Shown here: in pieces, positions 53,607 to 55,316 of the stretch
Numbering within the stretch: the first letter of the stretch is position 1
Layout: each line of letters opens with the position of its first letter
Assembly: GCA_964618785.1 (NCBI GenBank)
Contig: CAZUCY010000005.1
Span: forward strand, 1 to 55,316
Direction: 5' to 3'
DNA from: FEN-1297 sp964618785
Lineage (GTDB): Bacteria > Bacteroidota > Ignavibacteria > Ignavibacteriales > Ignavibacteriaceae
Length of the DNA: 55,316 nucleotides
The notes under the pieces: model-generated
Database searches by the model: none
What the model saw: only the letters and a program-made list of their open reading frames with translations
Told to the model about the DNA's origin: nothing
Position numbers and translations under genes: made by a program

Positions 53607-54250
53607 GACAATTTTTTTAGTTTTTATTTGCTCCAACACGGTCTTACCGCAAAGCCTTGGTAAAAGCTAAAGTAGTACAAATATTTTCACTTAAAGACCA
53701 TGAAGTTAGAAGCCAAGCAACTTTTCACAGTATGATTCCTTTTGATGAGGTTGACGGACTGACAACTGATATAAGCGGTCATGTATCTTTTGATGTTAAA
53801 AATGTAAAGAATACTTTGAAAGGAGAAATATCATTACCTACGGAATCCCTGAAAACCGGGATAAAAATGAGAGACAAAGATCTTAAGGAGCCGAAATGGC
53901 TTAATGCAGAGAAATAACCTGTTATCTCATTTAAAATTAAAAAATCACTGAAATTAAAAAGATTGCTCCAAATAAACTTAACGTAAAAGTTACGGGAGAT
54001 TTTTATCTGCATAGCGTAATTAAGGAAATTCCAGTAGAGGTGACGATGACATATCTTAATGAAAACGCTAAAACTCGGGTATGGGAACCCAGTGACTTAC
54101 TTGGAGTTACTGCTAATTTTAGTATTACATTATCAAAATTCAATGTTCAAAATATGATATTAGGGAAAAGAGTCTCCGATAATGTAGACATAGGAGTAAA
54201 TTTAGTCGGCACTAATAAATTCCAAACCTTTCTTATTAAACTATTTATAG
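53590..54250 (+). pseudogene. yceI: Decayed YceI-family protein
   Basis: Frames must be joined three times. The start (ATG 53590) encodes a signal peptide, MKPMLKTIFLVFICSNTVLP QSLG, then a frameshift leads to KAKVVQIFSLKDHEVRSQAT and SFDVKNVKNTLKG, TGIKMRDKDLKEPKWLNAEK, which are the YceI core. The next codon is TAA (53915-53917) where relatives have tyrosine (AEKYP). One A missing from a run of A bases near 53940 then shifts into FYLHSVIKEIPVEVTMTYLN and LLGVTANFSITLSKFNVQNM and VDIGVNLVGTNKF. YceI proteins bind polyprenyl-like lipids. Two frameshifts and one nonsense codon rule out a normal product. Confidence 0.75.
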
Positions 54251-54252
54251 GG

Positions 54253-54274
54253 AGGGCGGTAGTTAAACCGCCCT
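54253..54274. terminator. Hairpin terminator between yceI relic and trpB
   Basis: AGGGCGGT (54253-54260) pairs with ACCGCCCT (54267-54274) around AGTTAA. It lies just after the minus-strand stop of trpB and the end of the yceI relic, with only a short T run. Confidence 0.6.
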
Positions 54275-54281
54275 TTGTATA

Positions 54282-55316
54282 TTATGGAATTACAGGGGTA
54301 TTTAATTTTTTCAAATCCGCATGTAATTCTTCTTCAGTAAGGTGATGTTCAATTAACTTGCCTGAGAGATAAGCATCATAAGCGCTCATATCAAAGAAGC
54401 CGTGCCCGCTTAAGTTAAACAGGATAGTCTTAGGTGTTCCTTCATCCTTTGCTTTCAAAGCTTCTTTTACCGCGCACGCTATAGCATGAGTTGACTCAGG
54501 AGCTGGAATTATACCTTCTGTTCTTGCAAATTTTACGCCTGCATCAAAACATTCAAGCTGATGAAAATCCTGTGCTTCAATTAAATTATCTTTTAATAAT
54601 TGGCTCACTAAAACTCCAGCGCCGTGGTACCGTAATCCACCAGCATGGATAGGCTCAGGAATAAATGTATGCCCAAGAGTATACATCGGCATTAACGGGG
54701 TGAAACCGGCAGTATCGCCAAAGTCATATCTAAATTGCCCTTTAGTAAGTTTTGGACAGGAAGAAGGTTCTGCAGCAATACATTTAACATTTTTACCTTC
54801 TCGAAAGTTTAATCCTAAAAATGGAAAAGAAATTCCTGCAAAGTTTGATCCGCCGCCGAAGCAGCCGATTACTATATCCGGGAAATCCTGAACTAATTCA
54901 AACTGTTTTATTGCTTCAAGTCCGATTACAGTTTGATGCATCAGCACATGGTTTAACACACTGCCGAGAGCATATTTAGTATTTCCTGCAGTGACTGCTC
55001 TTTCAACAGCTTCTGAAATTGCAATCCCAAGACTCCCCGGTGAATTGGGATCTTCCGCAAGAATTTTCCTTCCTGATTCTGTTTTATCGGATGGAGAGGA
55101 GAATACTTTAGCTCCCCAAATATTCATCATATATTTTCTGTAAGGTTTTTGATCATAACTTACCTTAACCATATAAATTTCAAGATCGATTCCAAACAAA
55201 TTACAGGCAAAACTTAGTGCGCTTCCCCATTGTCCTGCACCTGTTTCAGTTGTTAATCTTGTAACTCCTTCTTTCATATTATAATATGCTTGCGGAACTG
55301 CAGTATTCGGTTTATG
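54282..55316 (-). CDS. trpB: Tryptophan synthase beta chain, TrpB2 type (5' end outside window)
   Basis: PLP enzyme condensing indole with serine. The frame runs to the window edge, beyond the ATG at 55277: the first residues seen are HKPNTAVPQAYYNMKEGVTR, and the lysine in HKPNT is the PLP-binding residue. Further marks are TTETGAGQWGSALSFACNLF, CFGGGSNFAGI with FPFLGLNF, GGLRYHGAG, IIPAPESTHAIACAVKEAL and LFNLSGHGFFDM. HKPNTA and the GGLRYHG segment with the extended C-terminus are typical of TrpB2, often stand-alone; no trpA is visible. At least 345 residues are encoded here; roughly 75-100 N-terminal residues lie outside. Confidence 0.92.
   Translation of the reverse strand, partial: HKPNTAVPQAYYNMKEGVTRLTTETGAGQWGSALSFACNLFGIDLEIYMVKVSYDQKPYRKYMMNIWGAKVFSSPSDKTESGRKILAEDPNSPGSLGIAISEAVERAVTAGNTKYALGSVLNHVLMHQTVIGLEAIKQFELVQDFPDIVIGCFGGGSNFAGISFPFLGLNFREGKNVKCIAAEPSSCPKLTKGQFRYDFGDTAGFTPLMPMYTLGHTFIPEPIHAGGLRYHGAGVLVSQLLKDNLIEAQDFHQLECFDAGVKFARTEGIIPAPESTHAIACAVKEALKAKDEGTPKTILFNLSGHGFFDMSAYDAYLSGKLIEHHLTEEELHADLKKLNTPVIP

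Noticed and set aside
1..55316. CRISPR arrays, tRNA or rRNA genes, integrases and transposases
   Set aside because: No repeat-spacer pattern, no tRNA-like T-loop outside coding frames and no recognisable recombinase or transposase frame was found on either strand.

Overview
The window looks like a stretch of an AT-rich, free-living member of the Bacteroidota/Chlorobi side of the tree, most likely an Ignavibacteria-type bacterium. The clues are a secreted protein with a type IX secretion (T9SS) type A sorting domain of the NYPNPFNPTT kind (38.9-40.5 kb), a bacterial geranylgeranylglyceryl phosphate synthase homologue (20.5-21.3 kb), weak or absent Shine-Dalgarno sequences on many genes, and a TrpB2-type tryptophan synthase beta chain. 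Taxonomy is an inference from these features; no rRNA or tRNA gene is present.

Layout. 0-5.3 kb: tail of a protein from a Bacteroidota family often labelled asparagine synthetase B, a FAH-fold hydrolase, ruvA, two decayed genes (a QueC-like PP-loop ATPase and an outer-membrane beta-barrel protein) and malQ. 5.3-11.9 kb: a CPBP protease homologue, relics of a toxin-antitoxin pair, class I fructose-bisphosphate aldolase, a membrane cytochrome c, a DUF255/thioredoxin-domain protein and an ECF sigma factor that probably starts at a CTG. 11.9-17.7 kb: a complete pyruvate dehydrogenase operon on the minus strand (aceE-aceF-lpd). 17.8-25.4 kb: a gene broken by a 16-bp tandem duplication, a DUF192 protein, gmhA-like SIS protein, GGGP synthase, tex and a GT39-type glycosyltransferase. 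25.4-37.3 kb: mostly single genes (HAD phosphatase, AHSA1, two alpha/beta hydrolases, C1 peptidase, CHRD, AlkD-like glycosylase, VOC proteins, methyltransferase, beta-CASP nuclease, MFS exporter), plus a silenced DinJ-YafQ toxin-antitoxin pair.

37.5-41.5 kb is the most unusual part. The 3' end of a gene of unknown function is repeated exactly (186 bp, 2,100 bp apart), and between the two copies sits a visibly more GC-rich T9SS-secreted propeller-like protein gene with its own promoter and terminator. The second copy of the gene end has acquired a new start and ribosome binding site, making a chimeric short ORF. 41.5-55.3 kb: a lipocalin-like secreted protein, PEBP-like protein, CBS-pair protein, a large UPF0182 membrane protein, an oxidative pentose-phosphate operon (tal-pgi fusion then zwf), L-2-hydroxyglutarate oxidase, a decayed yceI, and TrpB2 cut by the window end.

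Central carbon metabolism is well represented: MalQ, aldolase, Zwf, transaldolase/PGI and the PDH complex together cover glucan breakdown, both glycolysis and pentose phosphate branches, and acetyl-CoA formation. The second theme is decay: at least six loci carry frameshifts or nonsense codons that can be reconstructed by eye, including two toxin-antitoxin systems. Large genes around them are intact, so this is unlikely to be general sequencing error, although homopolymer lesions should be confirmed in reads.
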